The notes: generated by a model not told the origin, from the letters alone. Positions 23,121 through 36,419 are shown, numbered from the stretch's first letter. The stretch: DNA of 64,000 bases from Reticulitermes speratus (GCA_021186555.1 JAJKFL010000014.1:19357533-19421532), one strand, 5' to 3'. Made by a program: numbers and translations.

Positions 23121-24860
23121 GTCTTTAAGATACCAAACCAACACAAAGAGCTAAGCAGCAATGCATGTTCCTGAAGAACTAAAGAGCTTATACCGTATAC
23201 AGCACATCATTATTTGTACCCTTGCGGCCTTTCTGTGCTGGCCTTCTAGCAAAATGGAAGTCCGCATCAAGCCCTCGCCTTCCAACTCCTATCCTTCAGG
23301 CTGTTCCTAACTTCATACACCACGAGACTCGCCGTAGAATGATGAGGGGTTTAACTCTCTGCTAAAGTTTTTATTTTTATTGTATTTGTTTTTGTTGTTA
23401 CTCTTCTCAGGAGGAAAATAATAGACTAGATGTTTCCATATAATCTTTCTCTTTTGGTATGTGTTATGTAGCCTTATTGAAAGATCTAGGTTTAACCTTA
23501 CAAAATAACCGGGGTATCTGGGTTCCCACAGGTCTTTGTCATAATGTTTATGTATTCTGAGAAGAGGTCAAAGTTCCAGAAATACCTCCTTTAAGCGGAT
23601 TCGTTAGAAGAAATCCCATTATAGATGCTTCTGTTCTACATAAAGAAAATTTCATAGTGTCTCTGATTATAAGTAGAGGCTCGAATTTTAAAAATGGTTG
23701 ATACACAAACTGTCCAAACTCTAAAAGCCAAGACAACCTTGGAGACCTAGGCACATATGAGAGGATAATAGCGACATGAACCTTTTAAATAAAAGAGGTG
23801 CGAACGTATGGACATGGTTTAGGTGGCACAGGATAAGTTCCAGTAGTCGAGTCTTGCGAGAAAGAAAGTAATGAGTACACGGATCAAATAAAAGACCATT
23901 CCTTGACCAAATGAACAAATGTTATATTCTCAAAAATTCGCACCAAAGACTTAAAAAAAAGACAGGTTTATATTCAAGATCTTAAAGCCACAAGGACAGA
24001 TGTATAAAACTGTAAGGTTGTCCTTTCCAAATCAAGTGAAGTGTACTGACGTTTCAAATCCAAGTGCATTTTCTTTTGAAGTTCTGCATATGAAAATGAA
24101 TACTTCAGGTCTGTTTAAAGTATATACATTCCTGATTAAATGAGTGATTATTAGCTAGTCAAAAAGAACTTTGCTACATGTATTTAGTGCAGTCATCTGA
24201 TCCATTTTAAATTATCAATATAAATTTTGGTTTTATTGTTAAGTCTGAACCTACAAAAACTTGGCACATAACTAAACTTTATTCAGTAATAATTACTGTC
24301 AGTAGTATCAGTATCAATTTAAATACATGCTGCAATTAGCAGCGTTTTCTAGTTTTCGAACATCTCGAAATTTATTGCATCTGCAGTTCATAATATTTTG
24401 GACTATTCTTCCGAATCCATAAGTCTCAAAGTGTTCACGCTATTTAATCGTGTACGTGAGTTATTGCATTTATATCATACATACCTAAACGTTGTCGAAT
24501 ATATGTATGTCTTACTTGAGCGTAGTCTATATTACTGTAGAGACATGGTTATCATATTTGTATAAAATAAATTCAGCACTGTTAACTAAGGTAAGTGGGA
24601 AATGGGGTATATTAAATAAAGCAAAAACTGTGTTATAAGCATAGATAATGAAGCTTCATGAAGATAGTTAAATCATCGATATTTTCAATGGATGAAAAAC
24701 ATAGTTCAAAGAAGAAAAATGCTGACTACTCAATTTTTATAAAGACATTTCTTGTAACCCTGCAACGTTTCAGGTTACGAGACATGAGAATATATGTGAA
24801 ATTACATGTTACAAATATAAGATTCTCCATCTGAATGTCACACCAGTCATCACCGAAGTT
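23121..24860. other. Unassigned stretch, 1.7 kb
   Basis: No gene or repeat recognised. Short ORFs only. Confidence 0.45.
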
Positions 24861-24940
24861 ATGGTCTTCTGGAATGTGACGCCATGCAATTTATTAGATG
24901 GGCACAAAGTTTCCGAGGAGCCTCCTCATTTAATTTTCCA
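24861..24940 (+). repeat. Possible fragment of a coding-like interspersed repeat (family F)
   Basis: The forward frame starts MVFWNVTPCNLLDGHK. This resembles the FWDVTPC-LVD-YQ-F reading often seen in insect interspersed repeats, and the FWDITRCRVV frame at 43205-43285. The match is short. Confidence 0.35.
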
Positions 24941-27900
24941 TTTTTATATTTCATGGCCACGAAAACCTCAGATCTCACAGTCAACACCAGTCTTACACGT
25001 TATGATATTCACCTTATCTAGTAACATTAACGACTTTACAAAGTTTCTTTGTAAATATAGCTTTTGAGGAGATTGTTTTCTTTTAATGGTGTTTTATTGT
25101 ATTATTTAATAAGTAATATCTAAGAACTAAGTACCATAAAAGTTAGAGATATTTAGGTAATAAAAAATGTAATTATTTTAACTCTGAGATTCAGAATGGT
25201 GGACATGTGTATGGTGCTTGCAAGTAGCAACAATATTTTCGGCACTACAGTGTATAATTTTCAAGCAGAAGTTCAAGAACACATTAATATTGCAACCATA
25301 TAATTCCGTCCGTCTGCCGCGACAGACCGTCACTTTTCGTCATCATGCCTTAGCCTTAGTACAGCTTATTTCATGCTGCTGGGCCATTTTGTGTTTTGTT
25401 GATATCAGTTCAGCTAATAGAAATCCCCTTTCAATTCGCAACCCGAGGTTTTTTGCTGTCATCAGAATTGAAAACTGTCCTAAGGCAGTTTCACTTACGT
25501 ATAATTTGACAGCCGACTGTTAGTACGCACATCACAAACAAAGAAAAAAGAAAAACATGCTTGTAATTCCAACAATAATGTGTTAAATGAGGTGTAAAAT
25601 ACCTACAAATTATTTCCTGTTCAGTTCACAAGACTGTAAATAATACTCATGTAATTAATTAGATGATGACAAACACAAAATTAATTATGCTGTTAATAAC
25701 GTTATTAGCAACGTGTGTGAACTGAAAATCATAAACGGTATAAGGTACAAAATCTGGTTACTTGGATGTGTATAGAATTTTGTGCAAAGAAATTTCGTAA
25801 TTTCTAAATCTCAAAAAGGATTTCTTTCCTCATTTTAACAAAAGTTTTAATAATTCTAACATTTAATGGTTTATCACTGAATAACATCTGTCAGGATAAC
25901 GTAGTACAGGTTAGATTTCTAAAATAGGTTAAACCCACTTTTTCACAGATATTTAAGCGTATTCACGTTTTGATTTCTCACTCCAGTAATCGAGTGTTGA
26001 GATTATTTTTCGACCAAACAGACGGGATTGAAGAGAAGGATAGAAACATTCCAATCGAAATATACTAATAATTCCTACTCTTCACCATAAATTTAAGGTA
26101 CTAAAATCAATGACGATAAGATTAACAGAATATTTAGCACGCACGCAAGAGACAGAAAATACATTTTTTAGAAAACAGGAAGAGAATACCGTACTATGTT
26201 CACTACCAAACAAGAGATGAAAGTCGACTGTAATTTGGAGGCATTCGTTACACAGCATCCCTAAAATGTGTTTTCAACATGATCAAACAGTACAGTCCAA
26301 TGTAGGCCCAGAGGAAAAAAAAATAATTTTGAAACCTGAGATTGAAATCCGTCTGTATAATAGACTCTAGTGTTGAACTGGTTCCAGAACGATGTGATTG
26401 GATAGAATATTTTGTGGCTACCAATAGCCTGCAGTTGCTTCTCTTTTTACTTTAAGCAGATTGTAAAAGCCGTCCCATTATCCCAGCACATTTGCGCTTT
26501 CGGTCTACCTTCCAGGTCTCTTTCATGTACTAGGAATTTTAGAAGGTAATGGGTCCAAAGGCAATTTGTCAAATATTTAAACAGATGACATGTTATGTTG
26601 AATTCCCAACAGCAAGTAACTTACAGCCACTATTGTACACATTATTTAGATCTCCATGACAAGAGCGCTGCTACTCAACTTACAATAGCATATTCTACTC
26701 TTTAAGGTCTTAGCTTCACAGTGGTATTAAGTCTTTGTATGTTCCACCGTCCATCTCCCTTTATCTGACTCTCTGATAAAAAGTGAAACTTTTCAATACA
26801 GACTGTAATTAGGTATGCTTTCTTTAATCTAGCTTATTGGAGAAGGAATAATCCAGATATAATGCGGGCATATCAGATGCCAGTCCACATAACGGAAAAA
26901 CGTGTTAAAGATTCGAATACAGAGTTTCAAAATGCATGTGCCCCCTTTTCTTTTTAGCTTGATATTCTGTTGCTACCAGGATATTGCTGCCAGAAAAAGG
27001 CAGGCGAGTTATTTATTCTACATGCAGTAATATACGCGTATGTTGCTGTTAACACAGATAATAAATTCGGAGAAGTTACTCTCCATATTGAGTAACTAAC
27101 TCCGTGGAAGAGGAGATCCTGGTAGTTGAGCAGTCAGTCAAGAAATGCTTCGCCTTACTCTGACTGAAAGTTCGCTGGACCCTATTTTGACCCAGAAGAA
27201 TCTAGTAAACATCATCAAAGCCCTTTGTCTTGAGATTGATTTTTCGGTGCCTTCGCGAAACAATAGCAAAAAGCAACTATTAATTTCGCCATATCCCTCT
27301 GTCTCTCTTCACATCCGCACGAAACATATCGGCTTTCAATGGACAGAATTTTACCAGCTTTTATGTTGGAGATTTTTACTAAAATCTGTCGATCGAATTC
27401 AAGTTTGTTTAATCTGACAAAAATATTAGTCACTTTAATGAAGACGATGAGCAGTTACGACGAAATCTTACCTTTTACGAAAGAAGCTCAATAAATACTG
27501 CTGACGATCTCAATATAATATGAGGCCACAAGGATTCATTAGCATGCCGGGTAATTAGAGCAAAAATACAAGCTCAGTCATAATGTGTGAATTTATTGCT
27601 TTATGCTTGATTGTAATTACGTAACATGATGACGTCACATAAGGTTGACCAGATTCGGTTTGTTGTGCTGTTACGACACATTCATATGCAGTTTTAGATT
27701 TTTCCTTTATGCAGTCTATATGACGCATAATGAATACAAATGAAAAGCATAATCATAATACTTAATATTTATTGCTTAAATCGAGGAGTATGAAATTTGT
27801 AATGTCACTATATTATAAACACAACTTCAAAGTGTGTACACAATATTGTTTGAAAGCCAGCAATTACGAAATATTTAAACGGGTTGATATTTGAAATTTA

Positions 27901-28839
27901 CGTATGACAAATTTAGCACAGAAAAACTCAAGGTAGATATATAGGCAATAGGTTCTTTAAATCAATAAAATAAGAGACCCTAATGATAGCATGTTAGTAG
28001 GCGGAATTTCAGATGCGAGTACCATTAGGCCAGGATATTCATTTCTTCACAATAATATATCATTCGTATAGATACATGGTAAGGTATTCTATTGCGCCAC
28101 GTTCACTTATTCTCCCGGTATTGTTAAAGGATAAAAAGAATTACGGGAATATCGGTAATATAACTGGCAGTATGTTAACAAAAATCTTCTACACAACTAG
28201 ACTGACACAAAAAATTCTCTGCAATTTATTTTGGAACAGAATGTTAATTAAAAAATGTCCCTTCTGGGTTGTTACATTCGAACGAGGGATAACTAAATTT
28301 CATTAAAATAAATGTACAAATATAGGACACGATAACAATTTAATTGTGAAGAATTACGCGATGACCAATTAAAATTAATATTTTGCTTAATACAAATAGC
28401 TTTGCAACCGATATTTCTTACTTTCATTGTGTTATTTATGCCAATAACTCTAAAACGAAATCTGTGCCGGTATGTTCTGACAGTTTCAAGGAAATCTTTT
28501 CACACTGCATTTAAAATTGTTATGAAAATGCAGAATAAGATATTTTTGTTGAAATTTTCAGCATGAAGTGTTAGTCTGTGCTAAACTTCATGTTGGAAAT
28601 ATCACTTATACCACTCTTGTATTATTATAAATAACTTTAATAGAATTTACACATTAAGGTATTGTGCCTATTATACATTTCTTAATATATTTTATTGTTA
28701 ATTTAAATATAAGTAATAATGGAATAATTGAAGTGCAATTATAAGACCTAATTAGCCACTACAACTTGCCGTGACTAGATTTATGGGACTGTGGCTGTTA
28801 AGAAAGCCGAAGCTTAGTGCAATTTTTACATTTTATACA
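24941..28839. other. Unassigned A+T-rich stretch, 3.9 kb
   Basis: No gene or repeat recognised. Short ORFs at 25218-25523, 27145-27417 and 28013-28306 have no motifs. Confidence 0.45.
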
Positions 28840-29171
28840 TTTACGTACCACAAACGGGGCACGCGGTGGAGCAGTTGGTTGAGGCACTGCGCTACAAACC
28901 GGAAGGTCGCGGGTTCGTTTCCCGATGGTGTCACTGGAATTTTTCACTGACATAATCGTTTCAGTCGCACTATGGCCCTGGGATCGACTCAGCCTCTAAC
29001 AGAAATGAGTACTGGGAATCTTTCCTGGGGGGTAAAGGCGGCCGGTGCTTAGGGCTGACAACCTTACCACCTTCATGTGCCGATTGTCTAAAAACCTGGG
29101 AGCCTCAACCTCCTGGAGCCCTAAGGGCCTGTAATGGGATTGCTTTACCTTTACCTTTACGTACCACAAAC
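28840..29171 (+). mobile_element. SINE family A, full length, with 16-bp target duplication
   Basis: The element proper is 28856-29155 (300 bp), bounded by a perfect direct repeat TTTACGTACCACAAAC at 28840-28855 and 29156-29171. The tRNA-like head is GGGGCACGCGGTGGAGCAGT, with the A box GTGGAGCAGTTGG, then GAGGCACTGCGCTAC and the B box GGGTTCGTTTCCC. The family-specific body follows: CACTATGGCCCTGGGATCGA, CTAACAGAAATGAGTAC, GTAAAGGCGGCCGGTGCTTA, TGTGCCGATTGTCTA, CCTAAGGGCCTGTAATGG. The 3' tail is repeated TTTACC hexamers and not poly-A. The perfect duplication suggests the youngest SINE A here. Such elements are transcribed by RNA polymerase III from the internal boxes and copied by a partner LINE. 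Confidence 0.95.
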
Positions 29172-29424
29172 AGGATATGTCTGATACTTAATGAGCTACA
29201 GTCCTTTCTTTGCCGATATAATAGGACATTAAGTATGAGCCATTGTTCTTCCTTCTAGGTTATTAGAAATCGGACATTGATTAATGAGAATATTCTGCAA
29301 CTTTAAGGATGAAAAGAACAAACCTTTTCCTTACACACTTCTGAGGCCCAGTGCTATTGATCTGTTTCCACCAAATATTAACTATGAACTAATCTTACTT
29401 CTGACATGGCTGTATGACAGATTT

Positions 29425-29520
29425 TGGTGGGATTTTTGGTATACGAAGTGGTACTGAGACAAGTTTTCTTATAAATACATCGGTCTTCCCCTGTCAATAT
29501 TATTCCACCCATACTCCATA
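29425..29520 (+). mobile_element. SINE family B fragment, degraded
   Basis: The middle part of SINE B only: GGTGGGATTTTTGGTATAC, GAAGTGGTACTGAGACAAG, CGGTCTTCCCCTGTCAATAT and the CATACTCCAT block. Head and tail are lost. Confidence 0.7.
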
Positions 29521-30544
29521 CAAATTCCTTCTCTATCACAGACGATATATGAACTTAGCAATTAATTGTATCCTTTAGTAACACACTTTTCCCGCCTTCA
29601 ATTGAACTCGAGAGTTTATAAGAATTTACATCATAACCCACAAACAGACTCTGTTCTATGCCACATAAGTTCAATACGCACACTCTCATCCGACCACTTT
29701 AATATTATCCTATTCCGTTTTATCCCTAGTCCAAAGTGATTGATATATGCCACTAAATACGCAGTATGGGCTATACAACCAAGGCAGAGTGTTGCGTGCA
29801 TGAGAAAAGAAACGTAATAACTTCTAAATTAGAAAATTAGCAGCATCTTTCTTCAATAGAGAAATATGAAAGAAGTGACAGAACTCTATATTGCAGAATT
29901 TCATAATCGCGGCGAGAAAAAATTACGTTTTGAATTATGAGTTAAAAATAATTAATATAAAATGTTCTTATAATTTTATGTATACAAACCTGGAAAATGT
30001 AGAACACATTATTTTCGTATCTGTGTGTACATTAGTATTATCCCACACGAAGCAGGGTATTTATTCCCTGAAGAAATACACTTAAATGAGAATTTAATTT
30101 TCAACATAAATATTAATTTACTTGTTTGACGACAAAAGTTTATTTTACAACTTTCTTTCTGAAGTAATTTTAATTGAAATATTATGCTTTTCACCTAATC
30201 CCCATTTTTACAGTTATAATTTATAAACGCACCTTTTAATATTTTTCTTCTTCCGTTTCCTTTCCTTTTGGAATATTCTGCTTTGTACGAGGTACATTTC
30301 ACTCTCTGCTTAATGACGCACCACGACATAAAGGTAGGCCTATATCAAGAATGAATGTATAGCTTCAGACATTCTTAACCCCGTCACTAGACACAGGTGA
30401 ATAGAAAGCTTTATTCCTCGATAAACATAGACGGTGTCCACCGAATAAGAGGCTGGGTGTGCCCCAGAATCGATCTGGACGTGCTGGAGATGAGAAGAAT
30501 ATTTTGCAGGTTTGTAGGATTTCGCAGTGTTAAAATTGATGTAT
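29521..30544. other. Unassigned A+T-rich stretch
   Basis: No gene or repeat seen. Confidence 0.5.
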
Positions 30545-30808
30545 AGGTTTAGGTTTTTCTGCGATATGACGCCACGTCACTGGGTAATTGGTCCCCGACA
30601 TTTCAAGAGAACGTAGTGGGCCCATGTTCAAGGTTCTAAATGCTCAGGAAGAATGACGGAAACCAATTTCCCAGTGAGCAGCGTCATGTCCAAGAAGTAG
30701 GTGTACTGAAGAATTCTTTGTCTAGACCGAGAATCACTTTTTTTCTGTCCTACAGCCCGCAGAATTGGCCTAGTCACTACACCGACTGCACTACCGAGGC
30801 TCCCCCAT
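30545..30808 (-). mobile_element. Possible degraded tRNA-derived SINE (family E), reverse
   Basis: The reverse complement starts TGGGGGAGCCTCGGTAGTGC AGTCGGTGTAG, a typical tRNA-SINE head with an A-box-like TAGTGCAGTCGG. No clean B box remains. The left (3') limit is a guess, and there is no second copy here. Confidence 0.4.
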
Positions 30809-31433
30809 TTTAAGACGTTCCATATTCTTATACTCAATACCATTACTTATCACGGGTCTCTCATTCCTTTAGCTCCTTCTTCTTATTTCTCTTTACAAAT
30901 CCTTGAAAAATACCATCCTGCTACCCCTACCCCACCCCCTCTTGCTTTACCCATATGATGTCTGGCTAAGTATATTTGGCCTAAGTTATCAAGATTATCG
31001 GTTTCATATTCCAGACAGGGCAGGCTGTTTTCCCTCTTCCTAGAACTTAAGCGGCAGAAGTCAAACTGACATATCATCTAACACAGAGATTAACAATGCC
31101 TGAGGCTTTGCCTTTTCTCCATCTACATTGCCTGTGCATTTGCAATAGCCTGTACGGGTGCAATTTTATCTTACTGCCTTTGTACCGTTGATAGATATAC
31201 GAGTATAACACTTTTTTTTTTGTCATCAGCAAAGCACGCCCTGTATTTAGATTGTTTTTTGCTACATTACCTACTCCACAACACTTCCTATATTGGCTTT
31301 AATAAAGGATATTTCCCTGATTATAATATTCTTATGATAATGTAAAATTTATACTGTTTAAAACCAAAGGTATTTCTAAACTTTAACGGATGACGAGGGA
31401 ACCAGTTTTCATCGATCTTTCCTAAAGCCAAGT
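30809..31433. other. Unassigned stretch
   Basis: No gene seen. A CCCCTACCCCACCCCC patch lies near 30933 and a T-run near 31210. Confidence 0.5.
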
Positions 31434-31444
31434 ATAGCCTGCTT

Positions 31445-31722
31445 GAGCCGTGCCATTGCTCAGGCGATAAGTCGCTGGCTTCTCAACGTGGAGGCCCGGG
31501 TTCCATCCCAGGTCGGTCCATGTGGGATTTGTGGTAATCAAAGTGGCACTGGGACAGGTTTTCCTCCGAGTACTTCGGTTATTCCCTGTCAATTTCATTC
31601 CAACGGCGCTCCATTATAATTGAAAAACAGAAGAAACCTCATCATCGCCATAAAGTTGCACAATAAGCGTTCAAGACTGCGGTGCGTCCGTAGCATCAGC
31701 TGCGGGGCTCCTCAATAAATTA
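31445..31722 (+). mobile_element. SINE family B, full length
   Basis: The head is AGCCGTGCCATTGCTCAGGC, the B box CCCGGGTTCCATCCCAGG carries one change, and the body and end (GCGGTGCGTCCGTAGCATCA, GCTGCGGGGCTCC) match the copy at 18713. An imperfect target duplication flanks it: ATAGCCTGCTT (31434-31444) against ATAGCCAGCTT (31723-31733). Confidence 0.9.
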
Positions 31723-31733
31723 ATAGCCAGCTT

Positions 31734-32029
31734 TCGCGACCTATATTTCTTGTGCGTAGCAAAGAAGGGCAAAAACATATTTGCCATTACTGTTTTGGTA
31801 TGTCTCACATTCTGCTTTTACTGTTGTGTCTAAATAGAAGAACAATATCCAATTTGTATTCTGGCCAAATACAGCATCAAACCAGCCCAAATCATGCATG
31901 TGACTTCTGCACTTATTTCCTCAGTCGATGGACGTCCAAACTATGTTTGCCTCATACATCACTCTTTCATGCACAACATCGTTAATGTGAATGTTCAATT
32001 CCGATGAAAAATCGAGTGCATTCGACAGG
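31734..32029. other. Unassigned stretch
   Basis: One 77-codon forward ORF (31752-31985) without motifs. Confidence 0.45.
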
Positions 32030-32345
32030 GTATCTTTTGGTATTGCCACGGCACCACGCGCTCGCTACACTGTGCTGCTGTGCGGGCTGCATCTGTAATT
32101 AAGCAAGGGCCGAGAGTCGGGGGAGAGGAATCGATCGTACCGTCCCGTCCGACCTTCTGTTGAAAGTAGAAGGTTCTATTGCATCGCCTATGCGACAGGG
32201 GTCACAAAAAAGGCGACAGTCGAGTGTTGGACAGTCTGATAATTCCACGATAACACCTCGGTATAAGCTGTCCTTCAGAAACGTCAAACTGCGTGTTTCC
32301 GCTAGTCGTACGTGTGATTCAGTTACTGCTCAATTTCAGTTTTGT
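32030..32345. other. G+C-richer island of unknown origin
   Basis: This segment is clearly richer in G+C and CpG than its surroundings (for example CCACGGCACCACGCGCTCGC and GATCGTACCGTCCCGTCCGA). It holds short opposed ORFs (32099-32287 reverse and 32160-32411 forward). It could be an unrecognised repeat, a conserved exon or a promoter-proximal island. I recognise no motif that would decide. Confidence 0.3.
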
Positions 32346-32509
32346 AAAACTGGATATGAACGTAGCGTCAATAGAAGTGACCCTCATTTGTGTAACTTCC
32401 TCTCTATTTAATTGTGCAATTTCCTGTCTTTGTGAATAACAATATGGCAGGCTCGCGAATTTAAGAAAGGGGATCGAATATTACTCGTACAGCGTAAGAC
32501 TGCTCACAG

Positions 32510-32796
32510 AATTCTGAACTCCTGTATATTATAGCGTGAGAGTACTCAATTCTGAACTGCTGTATATTATAGCGTGAGAGTACTCAATTCTGAACTGCTG
32601 TATATTATAGCGTGAGAGTACTCAATTCTGAACTGCTGTATATTATAGCGTGAGAGTACTCAATTCTGAACTGCTGTATATTATAGCGTGAGAGTACTCA
32701 ATTCTGAACTGCTGTATATTATAGCGTGAGAGTACTCAATTCTGAACTGCTGTATATTATAGCGTGAGAGTACTCAATTCTGAACTGCTGTATATT
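32510..32796 (+). repeat. 38-bp minisatellite, 7.5 units
   Basis: The unit contains AATTCTGAACTGCTGTATAT followed by TATAGCGTGAGAGTACTC. Period markers (TGTATATT) fall at 32523, 32561, 32599, 32637, 32675, 32713, 32751 and 32789, exactly 38 apart. Units are identical by eye except for one base in the first (CTCCTG for CTGCTG). The last unit breaks off after TGTATATT into TCAGAATT. The near-perfect identity indicates recent amplification or homogenisation. There are no variable spacers, so it is not a CRISPR. Confidence 0.97.
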
Positions 32797-35700
32797 CAGA
32801 ATTTTGTTAAGTACTTATTGAAACTCAGAAAAAATATTCACGAAAAATTATAAAATACAAAAACGTGATATACTATGATTATATGATTCATATATTTCAA
32901 ATAATTTTATTAGAACTATCAATGATATTAAAGCCTAACTTCTTTAATCGCTTAGAACCCTGAAGTGCACCAAGACGAGACCACATTTATTAGTGCATGT
33001 ACAACTCATCCCGCATATTTCTGCCAATTACGGTTATTTACAGCAAGAACTGCTGCATTTTTTTCTGTCAGTAACAATTGCTACGACTTTTCTATGCTAA
33101 AGTTCATGATGTTCACATTCTTCACACTATTTTAATCCAAAGAGTTTGTGACAAAATATTTTGCGTTAGTTCATAATATCATACATTTCAATTAATAACG
33201 AAATGAGGAGATGTGTATTTTAGTGCGGTTCAAATTAGTGCAAACAATTCCACATTTACTATAGATGTACGTACTTGAGTGTCGTTTCAAACTTGTATGA
33301 TAATACATCATCATATCCTTATGATATTATGACATGATATTTGAAATTGCTCATTGTCATTAATTTAAAATATACAGCTCTATAAGATCCTCCTCTTCGA
33401 AAGGTGGCCCTGTCTCCGTCACAATGCTTAAATAGAGACATGTGTACCCTGTACAGCCCAGTACATAAAGCTGACCACCCCAGTGGTACACGAAGTGTTA
33501 AATAAAAAGAGAAATTATTTTTTTGCGTTTTTATGTCTTTCTTAATTCAGTTGATTTAACTGAGCAAAAAAAAATTGCAAATAAATGTGATGCTGCATTG
33601 CGCTCACAATCGTTGTAAACGATACAATATGAAATTTAGTAATTATAAAATAATTCCAACTGAACAGAAAAGACTTTTATTTTTCTTTCATTATTATTCA
33701 CGAATAATATTATGCGTGATTACTTTGAACGTGGTTGCTAATTAAAACTTTGTATAAGTTGCTCCTGAACTTCTTCTTCTCCAATTAAACTGCTAACTTA
33801 GATCATAAATTTTCACTAAGGTTTGTACTGCCAATCTCCAGAACAACTCCAGAGTCTGAAACAAAAAACTTGTATGGCCCTCACTAAAATATGAAAGGAC
33901 TTACTTACTTATACACTTGACCTCTGATTTTCTTATAGTTCTGTCTGAGGTCTATCACGCGAATCGCCAAGTACTAACTAGCTATATGGAGCAGAGTCCT
34001 ACATTAAAAATTGATAGTCGATCAGCCCACAGATTTTAAGGAACCCGGAGAATCACTGTATTTGCAAAATCTCGCCAATGAATCCCAACCTGAGGAACGC
34101 AAACTCAGTTCACACCATAAAGACCCTTTTTTTAAAATCCATTTTAATATCTTCTTTCCTTCTGCGCCTCAGCAGTTTCTTATTTCCGGGTTTCCGACAG
34201 AGGATTCTATGTACAAACTCATGTTCATTTTGCGTTACATAGCCGCCCACTTCTTACCTCATTCATTTAATCGACTACAAGTATTTGGTGAACAGTACAA
34301 ATTGTGAATTTCCACAATATACAGTTCTATTCACTCCCCTGTTACTTCCTAACTCGTAGGTTCAAATGTTCTCCTTTAACAATCTATTCTCTGATACTGT
34401 CAACCTATGTACTCCAAGGGGTGAGAGTTCGTAAGTTTATGTACGTTAACATTCAGGTTTGTAGATACGAGACGGTGAGATAAACGATTCTGAACTCAGT
34501 GGTAACAAGAGTGTTCCGAATTATAGTTTAATAATATTTCTTGTAAATTATTTACGTCCTTTTCATAACCCACTGTGAATTCTATAAGAATACCTACAGT
34601 ATAATCCTTGTTGCCATATTGAAGAAGTTCTTATTCCAGGGCTTAATTTCACGTAACTTTGCCGTGGGATTCTTTTTCTCTTCAAGTAAATGTGTGGAGG
34701 ACGAGTTGAGATATTTAACCCAAAACTTCAGCTTCCTATTCAGAAAGTTTGAATGTTCCACTCTAGCGTGAATATGTTCTAAATTTATGTCAGGAAATTT
34801 CGCAGAGATGTTCACTACTATAGGACCTCTTTAAAACCGGAGGATAAATTCAAATACATTACAATATAAGGAAGTCTTTTCTGGCGTATTAGGGATGGTA
34901 CATTACACAGAGATTCAGGGACAAGACGAATGACAGAAGATAAGTCGCCTGAATAAGGTAAGCTATGTATTGTATTCATCCTATAGACAACTTTCGCAGA
35001 TACAGAATGTCCGAAGGCACAATTTCTGGTTACAGTAAAAACTTTTACAATAAAGTCTTGTTTTAACGCAAAACTCTGTAAAGTTTTATTGTGTTTCCCA
35101 GTTAATTGGAAGAAACACGAATAAGAAAAAAATTGTCTTGAATACCAGACGAACATTAATACTCAGCTGAACCAACAAATTACTTCCATGCAGAGGCATT
35201 CTTTATGTAAAGATGATAGTCGCAGAGCTGGACAACATATTCCGGGTCTCTTTAAAAACAGGAAGATTTAATAACGGTTTTCACAAGAGACAGAAAATGG
35301 ACGGTATTCTGAACCAGCTTAATACAGTCCAAAATCTTACACTCAAGATCAGCCTTAATATTTTCTTGCCATCTTCTTCTAGTTCTCTCAAGTCACGACA
35401 GCTTTTCGAGTTTTTCGATAAAGGTGCAAATCCCAGCCACCTCATCCTCATTTGTTTAATGAACCTAATATTATCTAGTGAAATATACACACTATAATGC
35501 TTTATATCACACTCTTCACGGAATATTATGTCTATCAATCAGTCAATAAACTCGAGAATACTGGTTATCGGTCCATCTGTTTTGCAAGCTCTCATTGTTG
35601 ATGGGCTGCATTCTAAGACCATAGATTTAAACTACGCCCACAAACAGTACAAATGTTTAACTCAAGGCACCATACAAACTGTACACATCAACATAGAATG

Positions 35701-36128
35701 ATCTGCCATTCAAGATGAACGGACAAAATATACGTACTCTGGACTTCAGCCATGTTAAGAAGTTACGTTTTCATAAAACTTACTTCGATGAAATCTCATC
35801 ATATTCCAGACACACATTACTATACAATATTCAAATACAATACAATAAAATTTATTCTAATTACTATACGTATCACTAAGCCACACGTCGTAAAACAATG
35901 AAGGTTTTGCTCCAAAAAGTCTGTGTCTCAGCTCTAGGCCGACGTCAGCCTTCACATGCATCTTCAAAAAAAATTATCTTAAATCCCCTTACAAGGAATC
36001 AATTATCGCTCACTTGTTCCGTGATCAATCAATACATACAAACATACCACGTCTCTAATGTTTACCCAGTTAATTTATTAATCGGCGATTATTGTATAAT
36101 CTCGGCTACTCATTTAATAATTTATCCT
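32797..36128. other. Unassigned A+T-rich stretch, 3.3 kb
   Basis: Small ORFs at 34011-34307, 34818-35156 and 35213-35538 (both strands) show no motif. No repeat recognised. Confidence 0.4.
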
Positions 36129-36383
36129 AATAACTAATACACGCCGATCCCATTCGCCACGCGGTCTAAGGCGTGGGTTTGCGGCCTCTCGCTTGCTGGG
36201 ATTGCGAGTTCGAATCCCGCCGAGGGCAAGGATGCCTGTTTCTTGTGAGTTCTGTGTTTTGTCAGGTGGAGGTCTCTGTGCCGGGCTGATCACTCGCCCA
36301 GAGTGTTATCGTGAAGCCTCGACAATGAGAAGGCCCTGGCCCCCTAGAGGCTCTCGTGACATGGAGAACAATAACTAATACAC
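36129..36383 (+). mobile_element. SINE family C, full length, with 14-bp target duplication
   Basis: The element proper is 36143-36369 (227 bp), bounded by a perfect AATAACTAATACAC at 36129-36142 and 36370-36383. The head has CGCGGTCTAAGGCGTGGG (A-box region) and GCGAGTTCGAATCCCGCCG, a perfect B-box core. The body keeps TTCTTGTGAGTTCTGTG, GCCGGGCTGATCACTCG and GGCCCTGGCCCCCTAGAG. A second, older copy lies reversed at 3460-3717. The small ORFs over this region are SINE translations. Confidence 0.95.
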
Positions 36384-36419
36384 TTGTGCTTACCTTTAAA
36401 ATGTAAGGGTAAATTTTCC

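Noticed and set aside
28856-28930. tRNA-like head considered as a tRNA gene
   Set aside because: Part of SINE A, bounded by the target duplication 300 bp apart.
32510-32796. 38-bp repeat considered as a CRISPR array
   Set aside because: Units are head-to-tail with no unique spacers, and the context is a eukaryotic genome.
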